Numbered from the stretch's first letter, positions 16,489-24,556 are shown. The stretch is DNA of 64,000 bases from Bryobacterales bacterium (GCA_022826925.1 JAJDTX010000150.1:1-64000); one strand, 5' to 3'. The notes: generated by a model not told the origin, from the letters alone. Translations and numbers: made by a program.

Positions 16489-17010
16489 TCACAGGACAGA
16501 TCGCAGGTAGTTGGCAATCTCGGGCCGTTGCCAGTCCTCGGGGCCGACATACTTGCGCAGCACCCTGCCCTCTCGCGAGATCAGGTACGACTCCGGATAC
16601 TTCATCGTGCCGTACCGCACGCTGACGGTGCGCTCCGGGTCCCGGGCTGTCGGGAAGCTCACCCTCGAGCTCTCCAAGAATCTGCGGTACTGATCAGGGT
16701 CCTCATCGACGCTGATGCCGACCACGACGAAACCTTGGTCGCGTAGCTGCTGATAGACCGCATCGAGAGAGGGCATCTCCTGGACACAGGGCGGACACCA
16801 GGTGGCCCAGAAGTTTAGCAGCACCACTTTGCCGTCATAGTCTTCCAAGCTGACACCGACACCCTGGTCATCGGTCACGCTGAAGTCCGGGGCGCGGTCC
16901 CCGTCCGAGACGTCGTAGACACGGAGGTAACCCTGCACGCGATACACCATCACGATGGCCAGGGCCAGCGCCAAGCCGTAGACCACGGTCTCCCTGCTGA
17001 TGCGTGCCAT
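16489..17010 (-). CDS. Membrane-anchored TlpA/ResA-type thiol-disulfide oxidoreductase
   Basis: 173-residue protein: an N-terminal membrane anchor (VVYGLALALAIVMVYRVQG, about 8-26) and a periplasmic thioredoxin fold with LNFWATWCPPCVQEMPSL holding the redox pair CPPC, plus a cis-Pro near KYPESYLI. TlpA/ResA proteins reduce apocytochrome c or other exported thiols, consistent with the several c-type cytochromes in the window. ATG 17010 is used because it directly precedes the anchor; a start at 17106 would overlap the divergent pterin gene. Divergent from that operon. Confidence 0.9.
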   Translation of the reverse strand: MARISRETVVYGLALALAIVMVYRVQGYLRVYDVSDGDRAPDFSVTDDQGVGVSLEDYDGKVVLLNFWATWCPPCVQEMPSLDAVYQQLRDQGFVVVGISVDEDPDQYRRFLESSRVSFPTARDPERTVSVRYGTMKYPESYLISREGRVLRKYVGPEDWQRPEIANYLRSVL

Positions 17011-17067
17011 AATCAAGGTACAGTTCCACTCTATCCGCCGAGAGGGGTTCACGCCAAGTTCCCAGCG

Positions 17068-17487
17068 ATGCTGATCACGCGCAAGGCCGAGTTCTCGGCA
17101 TCGCATGTGTGTTCGAACGCAGAGCTGTCACCGGAAGAAAACGAACGCCTGTACGGGCTAGAGAGCCGTCCCAGCGGTCACGGCCACAACTACGTGCTCG
17201 AGGTCACCGTACGCGGAGATGTGAACCCGGTACACGGCATGGTCCTTGACCTGAAAGAACTCAAGGAAGTCATTCGAGAGAACGTTTTGGACATCTACGA
17301 CCATCGCTTCCTCAACCGCGAGGTCCCACCGTTCGACAGAGTCGTGCCGACCACAGAGAACATCGCCGGCGACATCTGGCGACGCCTTGATGAACCGATC
17401 GGCAGGCTGGGCTCGAAGCTGCATTCTATCCGCCTGCACGAGAGCGACGACCTGTTCGTGGAAGTCTGCGAGCCGCACGCGAAGTGA
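17068..17487 (+). CDS. 6-pyruvoyl-tetrahydropterin synthase paralogue with Glu at the Cys position
   Basis: 139-residue T-fold protein. Zinc ligands are His13 (SASH), His38 and His40 (GHGHNY). The catalytic pair Asp78-His79 (YDHRFLN) and the substrate-anchoring Glu125 are present. The residue aligned with the catalytic Cys of eukaryotic PTPS (GKC..NPxGHGH) is Glu32 (LESRPSGHGH). A Cys-to-Glu change is the hallmark of PTPS-III enzymes, which cleave the dihydroneopterin-triphosphate side chain to give 6-hydroxymethyl-dihydropterin and can replace dihydroneopterin aldolase (FolB). So a folate-branch role is likely (inference from family). Overlaps the next gene (GTGA). Confidence 0.85.
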   Translation: MLITRKAEFSASHVCSNAELSPEENERLYGLESRPSGHGHNYVLEVTVRGDVNPVHGMVLDLKELKEVIRENVLDIYDHRFLNREVPPFDRVVPTTENIAGDIWRRLDEPIGRLGSKLHSIRLHESDDLFVEVCEPHAK

Positions 17488-17927
17488 CCACACTCACCAA
17501 ACGGTACGGCTTCGCCGCCTCGCACCGGCTGTGCGCGCCCTCGCTGAGCGACCAGCGCAATCGCGAGATCTTCGGAAAGTGCGCCAACCCCTTCGGGCAC
17601 GGGCACAACTACTCCCTCGAGGTCAGCATCCAAGGCGAGCCGGACCCGCGCAGCGGCATGGTCGCGCAGCGGTCAGCCTTGGACCGCTGGGTCCAAGCCG
17701 CTGTCATCCGGCGCGTTGACCACACCCATCTCAACTCGGAAATCGCTGAATTCGGAGAGCTTGTCCCGACTTCCGAGAACCTGCTGGTTGTCATCGAAGG
17801 CTGGCTGCGCGCGGCGTGGCCCGACTATTTTCCCGGCCAGCCGATGTGCTTGGCCAGCCTGCGCTTGGAAGAGACCCCGCGCAACAGCTTTCGCAGCGTG
17901 CCGGCCGACACCACAGACTTGCCATGA
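17484..17927 (+). CDS. 6-pyruvoyl-tetrahydropterin synthase, Cys-containing paralogue
   Basis: 147-residue T-fold protein similar to its upstream neighbour but with the canonical catalytic Cys33 in [14 protein letters not shown], which closely follows the eukaryotic-type PTPS motif. Zinc ligands His14, His39, His41; catalytic pair Asp79-His80 (VDHTHLN); Glu129/130 near the C terminus. Expected to act on 7,8-dihydroneopterin triphosphate to form 6-pyruvoyl-tetrahydropterin or 6-carboxy-tetrahydropterin (QueD-type). GTG start inside the upstream stop, and its own stop overlaps the folE start (ATGA): three tightly coupled genes. No queC/queE is adjacent, so a queuosine role is not supported locally. 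Confidence 0.86.
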   Translation: MTTLTKRYGFAASHRLCAPSLSDQRNREIFGKCANPFGHGHNYSLEVSIQGEPDPRSGMVAQRSALDRWVQAAVIRRVDHTHLNSEIAEFGELVPTSENLLVVIEGWLRAAWPDYFPGQPMCLASLRLEETPRNSFRSVPADTTDLP

Positions 17928-18550
17928 AACCTTTCAAACCGCACGGAGCCCCGGAAGGCTCCTTCCCAGAGCCCCGCTCCGAGTCGCAGGATCCAATTGT
18001 GGCCTGCGCAGAGCACATTCTTGGAAGCCTGGGCGAGGAAATTGACCGGGACGGCTTGCGCGAAACTCCCATGCGCTACGCGAAGGTGATGCGCGAGCTG
18101 ACCCAAGGCTACGGCCAAGACCCCGATGAAGTGCTGCAATCGGCCATGTTCGACGTCTCCTACGACGAGATGGTGATCGTCAAGGATATCGAGGTCTTCT
18201 CGCTGTGCGAGCACCACATGCTGCCGTTCTTCGGCCGCATGCACATCGCCTACATCCCCCAGAAAAAGGTCATCGGCCTGAGCAAGACGGCGCGGATCGT
18301 CGACATTTTCGCCCGCCGCTTGCAAATCCAGGAACGTCTCACGCAACAAGTGGCGGAAACAATCCAAGGCGCCATCCAGCCAGCCGGCGTCGGGGTGGTC
18401 TGCGAGGCCCAACACCTGTGCATGATGATGCGCGGCGTGGAAAAGCAGCACTCGGCAACGATCACCAGCGCCATGCTGGGCGTGTTTCGCGACAATCCGA
18501 AGACCAGGGAAGAATTCCTTGCGCTGGCCACCAACGGGGGCAGACGCTAG
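17924..18550 (+). CDS. folE: GTP cyclohydrolase I
   Basis: 208-residue FolE. Zinc ligands are Cys95 and His98 ([12 protein letters not shown]) and Cys166 (HLCMMMRG); the signature [18 protein letters not shown] and [12 protein letters not shown] are intact. It converts GTP to 7,8-dihydroneopterin triphosphate, the substrate of both upstream PTPS paralogues, so the three genes form a complete first part of a pterin pathway. ATG 17924 is chosen for the 4-nt overlap with the upstream stop; the frame is open further upstream but that part is not FolE-like. Confidence 0.96.
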   Translation: MKPFKPHGAPEGSFPEPRSESQDPIVACAEHILGSLGEEIDRDGLRETPMRYAKVMRELTQGYGQDPDEVLQSAMFDVSYDEMVIVKDIEVFSLCEHHMLPFFGRMHIAYIPQKKVIGLSKTARIVDIFARRLQIQERLTQQVAETIQGAIQPAGVGVVCEAQHLCMMMRGVEKQHSATITSAMLGVFRDNPKTREEFLALATNGGRR

Positions 18551-18594
18551 CGCGGATTGCATCTTGGCCGCGCGAACGGCCACCATAGGTGGCG

Positions 18595-20493
18595 ATGGCC
18601 GCGCCGCTCACTCGCCGCGATTTCAACGCAAGCCTCGGAAGCGCCGTCGCGCTGGGTACTCTGTCCGCTTCTTGCAGCCAGTCCGGCAGCGGCGAGTGGC
18701 CCGAGTGGGGGCGCGAAGCCGGCGGGACGCGGCACAGTCCGTTGGCCCAGATCCACCGCGGTAATGTCTCTGAACTCCAACTGGCGTGGACACACCGGTG
18801 CGGGGAGGTCAGCGACGGCTCTCGCAACCCGACCCGCACGGCGTACGAGTGCACGCCGCTGATGGCGGACGGCTGCCTGTACGTCACCACGCCGTTCAAC
18901 CGGGTGCTCGCGCTAGACCCCGAGACGGGGAGCGAGCGCTGGGCGTTCGACCCGGGCCTCGATCTGGCCAAGCGCTACAACCTCTGGGCTAATCGCGGCG
19001 TCAGCCTCTGGCGGAGCGCCTCGGAGCGGCGGCTGCTGCACGGCACTCTGGACGGGCGCCTCATCGCCCTGGATCCGTCGACTGGAAGGCCATGCGCCGA
19101 CTTCGGCGACGGCGGCGAGGTAACTGTTGGCGTGCGCTTGACTTCCCCGCCCACGATCGTGGGCGACTTGGCGGTGATCGGCGGAAACACGCCCACCCTG
19201 CGAGCCTTCGATGTCTGCAGCGGCAAGCTGGTCTGGACCAGGCACAAAGTGCCGCCGGACGACGCGGCGGCTAGGCAGACATGGGAAGGGGACTCTTGGA
19301 AGCAACGACGTGGCGGAGTCGCTTGGACTCCGCTCAGCGTGGACACGGACCGCGGCCTATTGTTCGTGCCTACCGATTCACCGACCTATGACTATTACGG
19401 GGCCGACCGCGCCGGGGACAACCTGTACTCGAACTGCGTGCTGGCTCTGGATGCCGCTAGCGGGGAATACGTCTGGCACTTCCAAGCCACGCACCACGAC
19501 ATCTGGGACTACGACCTGTGCGCCCAGCCGGTGCTCTGCGACATCCGGCGCGACGGCGGCACCGTCCCGGCCGTGGTACAGACCAGCAAGCAAGGCTTCG
19601 TGTACGTGCTGCACCGCGAGACCGGAGAGCCGCTGTTTGACATCGAGGAAGTTCCCGCACCACAACACTGCGCTCCGGGCGAGCAGCCGGCAGCAACACA
19701 GCCCGTTCCGGCCAAACCAGCCCCGTTCGTGAGGCAGTCGATGTCTCCAGACGAACTGTCCACGGTAACGCCCGAACACCATCGGTGGGCGAAGGAACTT
19801 GCAGCTCGCTACCAGATCGCGCCGCTGTACCATCCGGGCACTGAGCGAGGAGTGATCATCTTTCCGTGCAACCAGGGCGGCGGAGAATGGGGCGGAGGCT
19901 GTTTCGATCCCGAAACGGGCCGCTTCTTTATCAACGGCACCAACCTCGCGGACATCGTCGTCATGGAGGCTCGAAGGGCCGAGCAACCCAGCCGTCCGGC
20001 CGGACGCGAGATCATCACGCGCGAAGGCTTGAGCGAATCAGTGACGTATCGCCGCAAGCGCATCGATGTGCGCCAGAACAAGTTCTGGGACCCACAGACG
20101 CTCTGGCCGTGCCAACAGCCGCCCTGGGGCGTGCTGAGCTCGATCGATCTCGCGACCGGCGACTACGACTGGCAGGTTCCGCTCGGCGAAGTCCCTGAAT
20201 TGACCGCCCGCGGAGTTCCCGTCACGGGCACGATCAACATGGGCGGACCGATCGTCACGGCGGGAGGCTTGGTGTTCATCGGAGGGAGCAACGACCGCCG
20301 CTTCCGGGCGTTTGACAAGGATACAGGCAGCGTGCTGTGGGAGGCCGAGCTCGACGGCAGCGGCCACGCCAACCCCATGACATACGAGGGACCCGACTCC
20401 GGGCGGCAGTTCGTGGTGATCGCAGCCGGCGGCGGCAACAAGCTGAGCCACAAATTCACGGACGCATTGCAGGCATTCGCTCTGCCAGCTTGA
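18595..20493 (+). CDS. Exported PQQ-dependent dehydrogenase (quinoprotein glucose dehydrogenase-like)
   Basis: 632 residues from ATG 18595 (a GTG two codons upstream is possible). A Tat leader (LTRRDFNASLGSA) ending near a Cys (LSASC) suggests export, perhaps as a lipoprotein. The body is an eight-bladed quinoprotein propeller with repeats such as NRVLALDPETGSERWAFDP, VLALDAASGEYVWHFQ and the HHDIWDYDL segment, resembling the periplasmic domain of membrane glucose dehydrogenase, without that enzyme's five-helix anchor or a cytochrome c domain. It needs PQQ, and electrons must go to a separate acceptor. Starts 44 nt after folE. Substrate could be a sugar or alcohol. Confidence 0.86.
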   Translation: MAAPLTRRDFNASLGSAVALGTLSASCSQSGSGEWPEWGREAGGTRHSPLAQIHRGNVSELQLAWTHRCGEVSDGSRNPTRTAYECTPLMADGCLYVTTPFNRVLALDPETGSERWAFDPGLDLAKRYNLWANRGVSLWRSASERRLLHGTLDGRLIALDPSTGRPCADFGDGGEVTVGVRLTSPPTIVGDLAVIGGNTPTLRAFDVCSGKLVWTRHKVPPDDAAARQTWEGDSWKQRRGGVAWTPLSVDTDRGLLFVPTDSPTYDYYGADRAGDNLYSNCVLALDAASGEYVWHFQATHHDIWDYDLCAQPVLCDIRRDGGTVPAVVQTSKQGFVYVLHRETGEPLFDIEEVPAPQHCAPGEQPAATQPVPAKPAPFVRQSMSPDELSTVTPEHHRWAKELAARYQIAPLYHPGTERGVIIFPCNQGGGEWGGGCFDPETGRFFINGTNLADIVVMEARRAEQPSRPAGREIITREGLSESVTYRRKRIDVRQNKFWDPQTLWPCQQPPWGVLSSIDLATGDYDWQVPLGEVPELTARGVPVTGTINMGGPIVTAGGLVFIGGSNDRRFRAFDKDTGSVLWEAELDGSGHANPMTYEGPDSGRQFVVIAAGGGNKLSHKFTDALQAFALPA

Positions 20494-20510
20494 TGCGCCG
20501 ACGCTTTGCG

Positions 20511-20867
20511 TTAGGCCGTCGCAGAGGCGGACTCGCCGCCGCCCTTGGGCTTGGCTGAAGCTGCGCTGGCTGAGTCGGAGGAGTTGTCCGATGACTTCGC
20601 CGGCTTTGATTCGCCCGACTTGGCGTCCTTCTTGGGAGAACCTTCTTCCCGGGCCTGGTCCGGCTTGTGCCCGCCCTTGCCGTAATCGGTGACGTACCAG
20701 CCGCTTCCCTTGAACTGGATCGCCGGAGCAGCGAGGAGCTTGCGCACAGCTCCGTCACACTGCGAGTCGCCATTCTGAGAGCACAGGGTAAGGGGCGCGT
20801 CGGAGAATTTCTGGATCAATTCAAAGCGCTCGCCGCACTTCAGACACTCGTATTCATAGAGTGGCAT
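20511..20867 (-). CDS. FmdB-type zinc-ribbon protein
   Basis: 118-residue protein starting with the typical MPLYEYECLKCGERFE; first zinc pair C8/C11, second pair from CSQNGDSQC (about 29-37), followed by VRKLLAAPAIQFKGSGWY, the standard FmdB ending. The remaining half (about 65-118) is a disordered, Lys/Ser/Ala-rich tail (AKSSDNSSDSASAAS). FmdB proteins are putative regulators; in actinobacteria such tails are common. Converges with the PQQ dehydrogenase. Confidence 0.88.
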   Translation of the reverse strand: MPLYEYECLKCGERFELIQKFSDAPLTLCSQNGDSQCDGAVRKLLAAPAIQFKGSGWYVTDYGKGGHKPDQAREEGSPKKDAKSGESKPAKSSDNSSDSASAASAKPKGGGESASATA

Positions 20868-21040
20868 GTTGGTAATCTACTCGCCGCCTCAGCATCGGCC
20901 CACCCCGGTAGCCGATTCCAATTGGTTCCATCCTACCAACAACAACCTATAGTGCGCGGTCACCGGGTGGCCGCAAGCGTCCCTGTGGCAGTCCTGCCAA
21001 GCCCCTACCTGGCGGGGCAGTTGCTGCCGCACGTCTGTCG

Positions 21041-21265
21041 GATCGCATCGCTAATCTCAGCGGTTGGCCGGCCGGGACTCACCAGCGGGTGAGCAGCACC
21101 CGCCGCGTCGACTACTACTTGGACGAGTGCAACTGCCGGGTCAACCGCAAGAAATCCCGTAGTTAAGGCAAGCTCTTCTACCGGCTGGTCCAGCCTGCAG
21201 CAGCCATAGAGCCGGCCCCTTGCCAGTCGGTCTTGGGAGGAAAGTCAGGTAGTCAGGCCCCGTAG
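21041..21265 (+). pseudogene. C-terminal relic of an IS1595-family (ISXO2-like) transposase
   Basis: Reading the plus strand in one frame from 21041 gives a peptide with NLSGWPAGTHQRVS, then YYLDECNCRVNRKKS, an in-frame stop at 21164-21166, then GKLFYRLVQ and AIEPAPCQSVLGG before a stop at 21263-21265. These match in order the end of IS1595-type transposases (NLKxWLxGTHHGVS, YLDEFxFRFNRR, LFYRLL, EPxPYxSL). The N-terminal catalytic part is missing, the key Phe of the YLDEF motif is Cys, and a stop interrupts it. No terminal inverted repeats were found. The rest of the 20868-21301 gap shows nothing else coding. Confidence 0.75.
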
Positions 21266-21301
21266 GTGCTCGCTTGCGGCGCGATCCAGTCGGTCAACGA
21301 A

Positions 21302-21330
21302 TTGGCCATCACAATAGTGTTAGATATAAC
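21302..21330 (+). promoter_or_regulatory. Promoter of the HipB-like regulator
   Basis: TTGGCC (21302-21307) and TATAAC (21325-21330) separated by exactly 17 nt form a good sigma-70 promoter; transcription would start near 21337. The -10 overlaps the left arm of the palindrome at 21323-21366, so binding there would block it. Confidence 0.6.
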
Positions 21331-21366
21331 AATCTCAATATTCAATTAATGAGATATGATTATATC
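21323..21366. promoter_or_regulatory. Imperfect palindromic operator
   Basis: A 44-nt AT-rich inverted repeat: left arm GATATAACAATCTCA (21323-21337), right arm TGAGATATGATTATATC (21350-21366), whose reverse complement GATATAATCATATCTCA matches the left arm apart from a 2-nt insertion. It covers the -10 box and predicted transcription start and ends 3 nt before the ATG at 21370. The surrounding DNA is GC-rich, so this AT-rich block stands out. Most likely the autoregulatory site of the encoded helix-turn-helix protein. Confidence 0.65.
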
Positions 21367-21369
21367 GCA

Positions 21370-21705
21370 ATGCCGAGACCTCACCGTCCTCCTCCAGCTT
21401 CCCGCCGCGCCGTCCGAAAGCTCGGCGCAGACATTCGGGCCGCGCGGCTCCGACGCAGACTTCCGATGGAAGTCGTCGCGCAGCGAGCCGCAACCTCGCG
21501 CATGACCATCGGGCGCATTGAGAGGGGGGACACTGGAGTTGGTTCCGGAATTATCGCCGCTGTCCTCCAAGCGCTCAACCTTCTGGATCGTTTCGAGAAC
21601 CTAGCCGACCCAAGCAGCGATGAGGTCGGCCTGAGGATTGCTTTGGAAGAGCTGCCCAAGCGTGCTAGGCTACCTCGCCTCAGTGGACCCGCAAATCATG
21701 GCTGA
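21370..21705 (+). CDS. HipB-like XRE-family helix-turn-helix regulator
   Basis: 111-residue protein with an N-terminal Xre-type DNA-binding domain (VRKLGADIRAARLRRRLPME then VVAQRAATSRMTIGRIERGD, about 14-55) and a tail ending DEVGLRIALEELPKRARLPR, the kind of tail seen in HipB-like antitoxins located before hipA kinases. ATG 21370 is preferred because the operator palindrome ends just before it; ATG 21349 lies inside the palindrome. No ribosome site is evident. It overlaps a small downstream frame by 8 nt, but no complete hipA follows. So it is either an orphan regulator or the remaining half of a toxin-antitoxin locus. Confidence 0.75.
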   Translation: MPRPHRPPPASRRAVRKLGADIRAARLRRRLPMEVVAQRAATSRMTIGRIERGDTGVGSGIIAAVLQALNLLDRFENLADPSSDEVGLRIALEELPKRARLPRLSGPANHG

Positions 21706-21919
21706 CATCGAAATGTATCTGGACTCGGAGGGTGGGCGCACGAAGACCGGCCTGCTTCGATCCGTGGCAGAGGAATTCTCGCTCGAACAGGAGAATGCCG
21801 ACGCGATTATTGCGGGCGTCTTATTGGCACACGCGATTGGCGAGCGGCAGCGATGCGACGAGGTGCTCCCCGAGGGGAGATCGACCGCTTGGCTGGGGCC
21901 TTCGAACACTCTGATTTGA
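21698..21919 (+). CDS. Small coupled ORF after the HipB-like gene, possible HipA remnant
   Basis: 73-residue frame from ATG 21698, overlapping the HipB-like stop by 8 nt. The first 20 residues (MADIEMYLDSEGGRTKTGLL) weakly recall the N-terminal strand region of HipA kinases; the rest (EEFSLEQENADAIIAGVLLA) is helical and not recognised. In the other frame the segment after 21877 stays open to 21951. HipA catalytic motifs are absent, so this is either a distinct small protein or the stub of a deleted toxin. I do not assign a function. Confidence 0.4.
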   Translation: MADIEMYLDSEGGRTKTGLLRSVAEEFSLEQENADAIIAGVLLAHAIGERQRCDEVLPEGRSTAWLGPSNTLI

Positions 21920-22171
21920 AGGATGCCCTCGCGCTATCGGTACGGGCATAACTCCGGCTCACGAATCCGGCCCGAAGGGCCGCTCGGTTCAGATACGGCT
22001 CCTGACCGCAAAGAGCGCTCTGCATCGACCAAGGGGTGACGACGCTATCGACGAGCTACCTAAATGCGCGCCGTAGTGGCGTATCGCGCACCGGCCTCAG
22101 ACGCGCGACCTGAAACCTTACACCGTCCCAGTTCGTTTCACTAGGTGAGTAGAATTGAACGGATGTAGCCA

Positions 22172-22184
22172 CCGCACAGTGCGG
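22172..22184. promoter_or_regulatory. Perfect short inverted repeat before the VirB10-like gene
   Basis: CCGCAC-A-GTGCGG, 6-bp arms with a 1-nt centre, lies 16 nt upstream of the ATG at 22201 and just before its GGGGG ribosome site. TAGAAT (22150-22155) upstream could be the -10 box. It might be an operator or a small leader hairpin; a chance palindrome of this size in GC-rich DNA is also possible. The rest of 21920-22200 holds nothing recognisable. Confidence 0.3.
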
Positions 22185-22200
22185 CTCTCCGGGGGCAGCC

Positions 22201-23037
22201 ATGAAACAGATCATTAAAACCATTCCTGCCATCGCGATATTCGCGGGCCTATGCTTGGGCGAATCCGTCGGCGCAGCCGATGCGCAAGCGGCGGAGGCTC
22301 CCGTCGAAGCCCAGGTAACCACGCCCGGAGTTGTTGTCCCGGCTGGAACGCGGGTTCCGCTGGTAATGATCAACAGCATCAGTTCCAAGCACTCGGAGCC
22401 GGGCGACCCGGTCTATCTCGAAAGCGTCTACCCCGTCGTCGTGGACGGCCGCATCATGATCCCGGCCGGAACTAACGTGTCAGGAACAGTGATTCACTCC
22501 AAACGCCCAGGGCGCGTGAAGGGGCGCGGACAGCTGCGCATTCGCCTCGAGCAGATGATCCTGCCGAACGGCGTCATCCGTGACCTGTCCGGCCGACCCA
22601 GTGCGCTCGATGGTCGGTCTCCCGACAACTTCGACCGCGAAACGGGCACCGTCAAGTCGCAGGGCACGAAAGGGGAAGACGCCACCGATATCGCAAATAC
22701 GACCGCGACGGGAGCTTCAATAGGCACCCTAGCCGGTGTGATCGGCGGCAGAACGGGCACCGGTCTCGGGGTAGGCTCCGCCGCTGGCGCGGGCGCAGGG
22801 CTGGCAAAGGTTTTGCTGACCAGGGGTCCAGACGCCCTGCTTGACCGCGGCACGCATATCGAGATGCTGCTCGAGCAGGACCTACACTTCTCGCAGGACG
22901 AGTTGCAAGACTGGGGTTCCGCAACAGGGTCGCGGTCAAACATCGGCTCGGGACCGGATCCGAGGCGCAATGAGCGCAACAACCGGGGCCGCGTCGGACG
23001 AGGCGTTCCGATCGGCATCGGTCGGCTTCCGCTCTAG
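22201..23037 (+). CDS. Secreted protein with TrbI/VirB10-like beta domain
   Basis: 278-residue protein with a signal peptide (KTIPAIAIFAGLCLGESVGA). The middle (about 45-145: VVPAGTRVPLVMINSISSK, VYLESVYPVVVDGRIMIPAG, GTNVSGTVIHSKRPGRVKGR, RIRLEQMILPNG) follows the TrbI/VirB10 beta-barrel pattern in which a 'mobile' inner and 'stable' outer copy of a value is compared. A Gly/Ala-rich stretch (about 175-200, GASIGTLAGVIGGRTGTG) looks like a glycine-zipper membrane segment. The basic C terminus (NERNNRGRVGRG) is disordered. Acidobacteria have many stand-alone proteins of this kind, with no conjugation genes nearby; role unknown. Confidence 0.7.
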   Translation: MKQIIKTIPAIAIFAGLCLGESVGAADAQAAEAPVEAQVTTPGVVVPAGTRVPLVMINSISSKHSEPGDPVYLESVYPVVVDGRIMIPAGTNVSGTVIHSKRPGRVKGRGQLRIRLEQMILPNGVIRDLSGRPSALDGRSPDNFDRETGTVKSQGTKGEDATDIANTTATGASIGTLAGVIGGRTGTGLGVGSAAGAGAGLAKVLLTRGPDALLDRGTHIEMLLEQDLHFSQDELQDWGSATGSRSNIGSGPDPRRNERNNRGRVGRGVPIGIGRLPL

Positions 23038-23141
23038 CAGCCCCCCGGCACTCGGACTGGCGGAGACGCCGCCGAGGGTCGATATCTGGCGCTTGGGCGC
23101 ATGGCTCATCGTCGCTGACGCGGCGGTCCGATCAGCGGCTA

Positions 23142-23993
23142 TTAACTCTCGCCGTCGCACTTAACGTCAATCAGCAGGCGGCAGTGATCGCTCGATCCCC
23201 ACTCCTCAATCTCATTCATCGCGCGCACTGATACCTTCTTGTGAAATCCACGCGACGCGAACGCGTAGTCCAACTGATTCAACGCGGTTTCCGGCCCGCC
23301 CCGGTGATAGTACGTCGGTACGTTCTTTGTCTCCGGCGGTACATCGTCTGGATCGGATTCCGCTTTACGACCGTGGGGCGCCTGCGGCCCCAGAAACTCC
23401 AGCCCAAGCGCCTGCATCCTATCCCACACCGTGCGCTCGCGATCCGGCAGCGACAATCTCCAACCGGTCGACCCGTAGAACATGTTCAGATCGCCCGCAG
23501 CCAAGATCCTGTGCTTCGCAGGGTCGGTGTGACCAATGAACGTGGACAAGTCTGAAATGATCCGATGTGCGGAGGCGTCCGAGTAGATCCAACTGCTGTT
23601 GGTAGACGGATGAACCGTCAGCCAGCTTGCGTACATCGAGACCGCCACAAAAGACTCTTCCTCGTTGCCGTGCGGGAGCACTCTCGCGGCGGCGATGGTA
23701 CCGATTCCACTGACTCCCATCAAGTCCTCACCGAGTTCGCCGGTCGGAGGCACTTGTCGGTACGGCTCGACGGTGACTCGGTCAGTCAGCTTCACGACCA
23801 GCGGCCAACGGTCATACAGCTGCCGGTTCCAGAACACCCCGTCCATGTGATCGATCTGATCCACCAACTCTCCGGGCGGGCTTCCCGCTTCCTGCAAGAG
23901 CGCCAAATCCGCCTCACCGTCACGAGCCATCTGCACCAGTTCGCGCCACGGTTCCAGCCGCCTGCCGATGTTCCAGCACACCACCTTGATCAT
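23142..23993 (-). CDS. Endonuclease/exonuclease/phosphatase-family hydrolase
   Basis: 283-residue protein of the EEP (AP-endonuclease/DNase I/inositol phosphatase) fold. Metal- and phosphate-site residues are visible: Asn in VVCWNIGRR (about 4-12), Glu in LALLQEAGS, the GDLNMFYGS pair Asp-Asn, and the catalytic SSDHCR near the end. Start at ATG 23993, overlapping the upstream gmhA stop by 4 nt, makes it the last gene of the five-gene operon. EEP enzymes act on nucleic acids, phospholipids or inositol phosphates; in this sugar-phosphate operon a small phosphodiester or sugar-nucleotide substrate is conceivable (inference). Confidence 0.8.
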   Translation of the reverse strand: MIKVVCWNIGRRLEPWRELVQMARDGEADLALLQEAGSPPGELVDQIDHMDGVFWNRQLYDRWPLVVKLTDRVTVEPYRQVPPTGELGEDLMGVSGIGTIAAARVLPHGNEEESFVAVSMYASWLTVHPSTNSSWIYSDASAHRIISDLSTFIGHTDPAKHRILAAGDLNMFYGSTGWRLSLPDRERTVWDRMQALGLEFLGPQAPHGRKAESDPDDVPPETKNVPTYYHRGGPETALNQLDYAFASRGFHKKVSVRAMNEIEEWGSSDHCRLLIDVKCDGES

Positions 23994-24553
23994 CCGACCA
24001 CTTGTCCGTCCATGAAGTGATAGCAGACCATGTGGCACACGACGAAGTGCGCGTCTTCCACCCGGCCCATGTGGTCGTCTGAGATGTGGACGCTGAGATC
24101 GACGCTAGGGCGCAGGCGCCCGCCGCTGAGGCCGCTCAGGCCGACGGTGTAGCAGCCGATCGAGTTGGCGTACTCGATCGCCTGCACCACGTTCTCCGAG
24201 TTTCCGCTCCCGCTGATGGCCATCGCGATATCGCCGGGCCGCGCGAAGTTCTTCAGGGGCTCGACGAATACGCTCTCGTAGCCCACATCGTTCGAATAGG
24301 CGGTCAGGGTCGGGATCTGCTCCGCCAGCGACATGATCTTGAAGCGCTTCTGCTGGCCGTAGCTCGCGCCTTTCACGATGTCGCAAGCAAAGTGGTTGGC
24401 GGTAGCAGCGCTGCCGCCATTGCCGAACACGAAGATCTGGCGATCCTCGTCGCGCGCTCTGCGGAAGACCTCGATTAGGGCCTCGACGCGATCCAGATCG
24501 ACCGTGTCCAACGCCGCCAGCAGCCGCTGCTTGTAGTCCTTAGCGAAGGCCAT
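23990..24553 (-). CDS. gmhA: SIS-domain sugar isomerase (GmhA-like phosphoheptose isomerase)
   Basis: 187 residues, the usual GmhA size. SIS phosphosugar-binding motifs are clear: FGNGGSAATANHFACDIVKG (about 43-62) and MAISGSGNSENVVQA (about 110-124), plus VGLSGLSGGRL. GmhA converts sedoheptulose-7-phosphate to D-glycero-manno-heptose-7-phosphate, the first step toward ADP- or GDP-heptose. It is 3 nt from the upstream PfkB kinase stop, which would phosphorylate its product. The substrate is assumed from the family and the kinase neighbour. Confidence 0.85.
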   Translation of the reverse strand: MAFAKDYKQRLLAALDTVDLDRVEALIEVFRRARDEDRQIFVFGNGGSAATANHFACDIVKGASYGQQKRFKIMSLAEQIPTLTAYSNDVGYESVFVEPLKNFARPGDIAMAISGSGNSENVVQAIEYANSIGCYTVGLSGLSGGRLRPSVDLSVHISDDHMGRVEDAHFVVCHMVCYHFMDGQVVG

Positions 24554-24556
24554 CGC

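Noticed and set aside
22172-22184. CCGCAC-A-GTGCGG as a terminator
   Set aside because: Arms are only 6 bp and no T-run follows; at most an operator-like palindrome.
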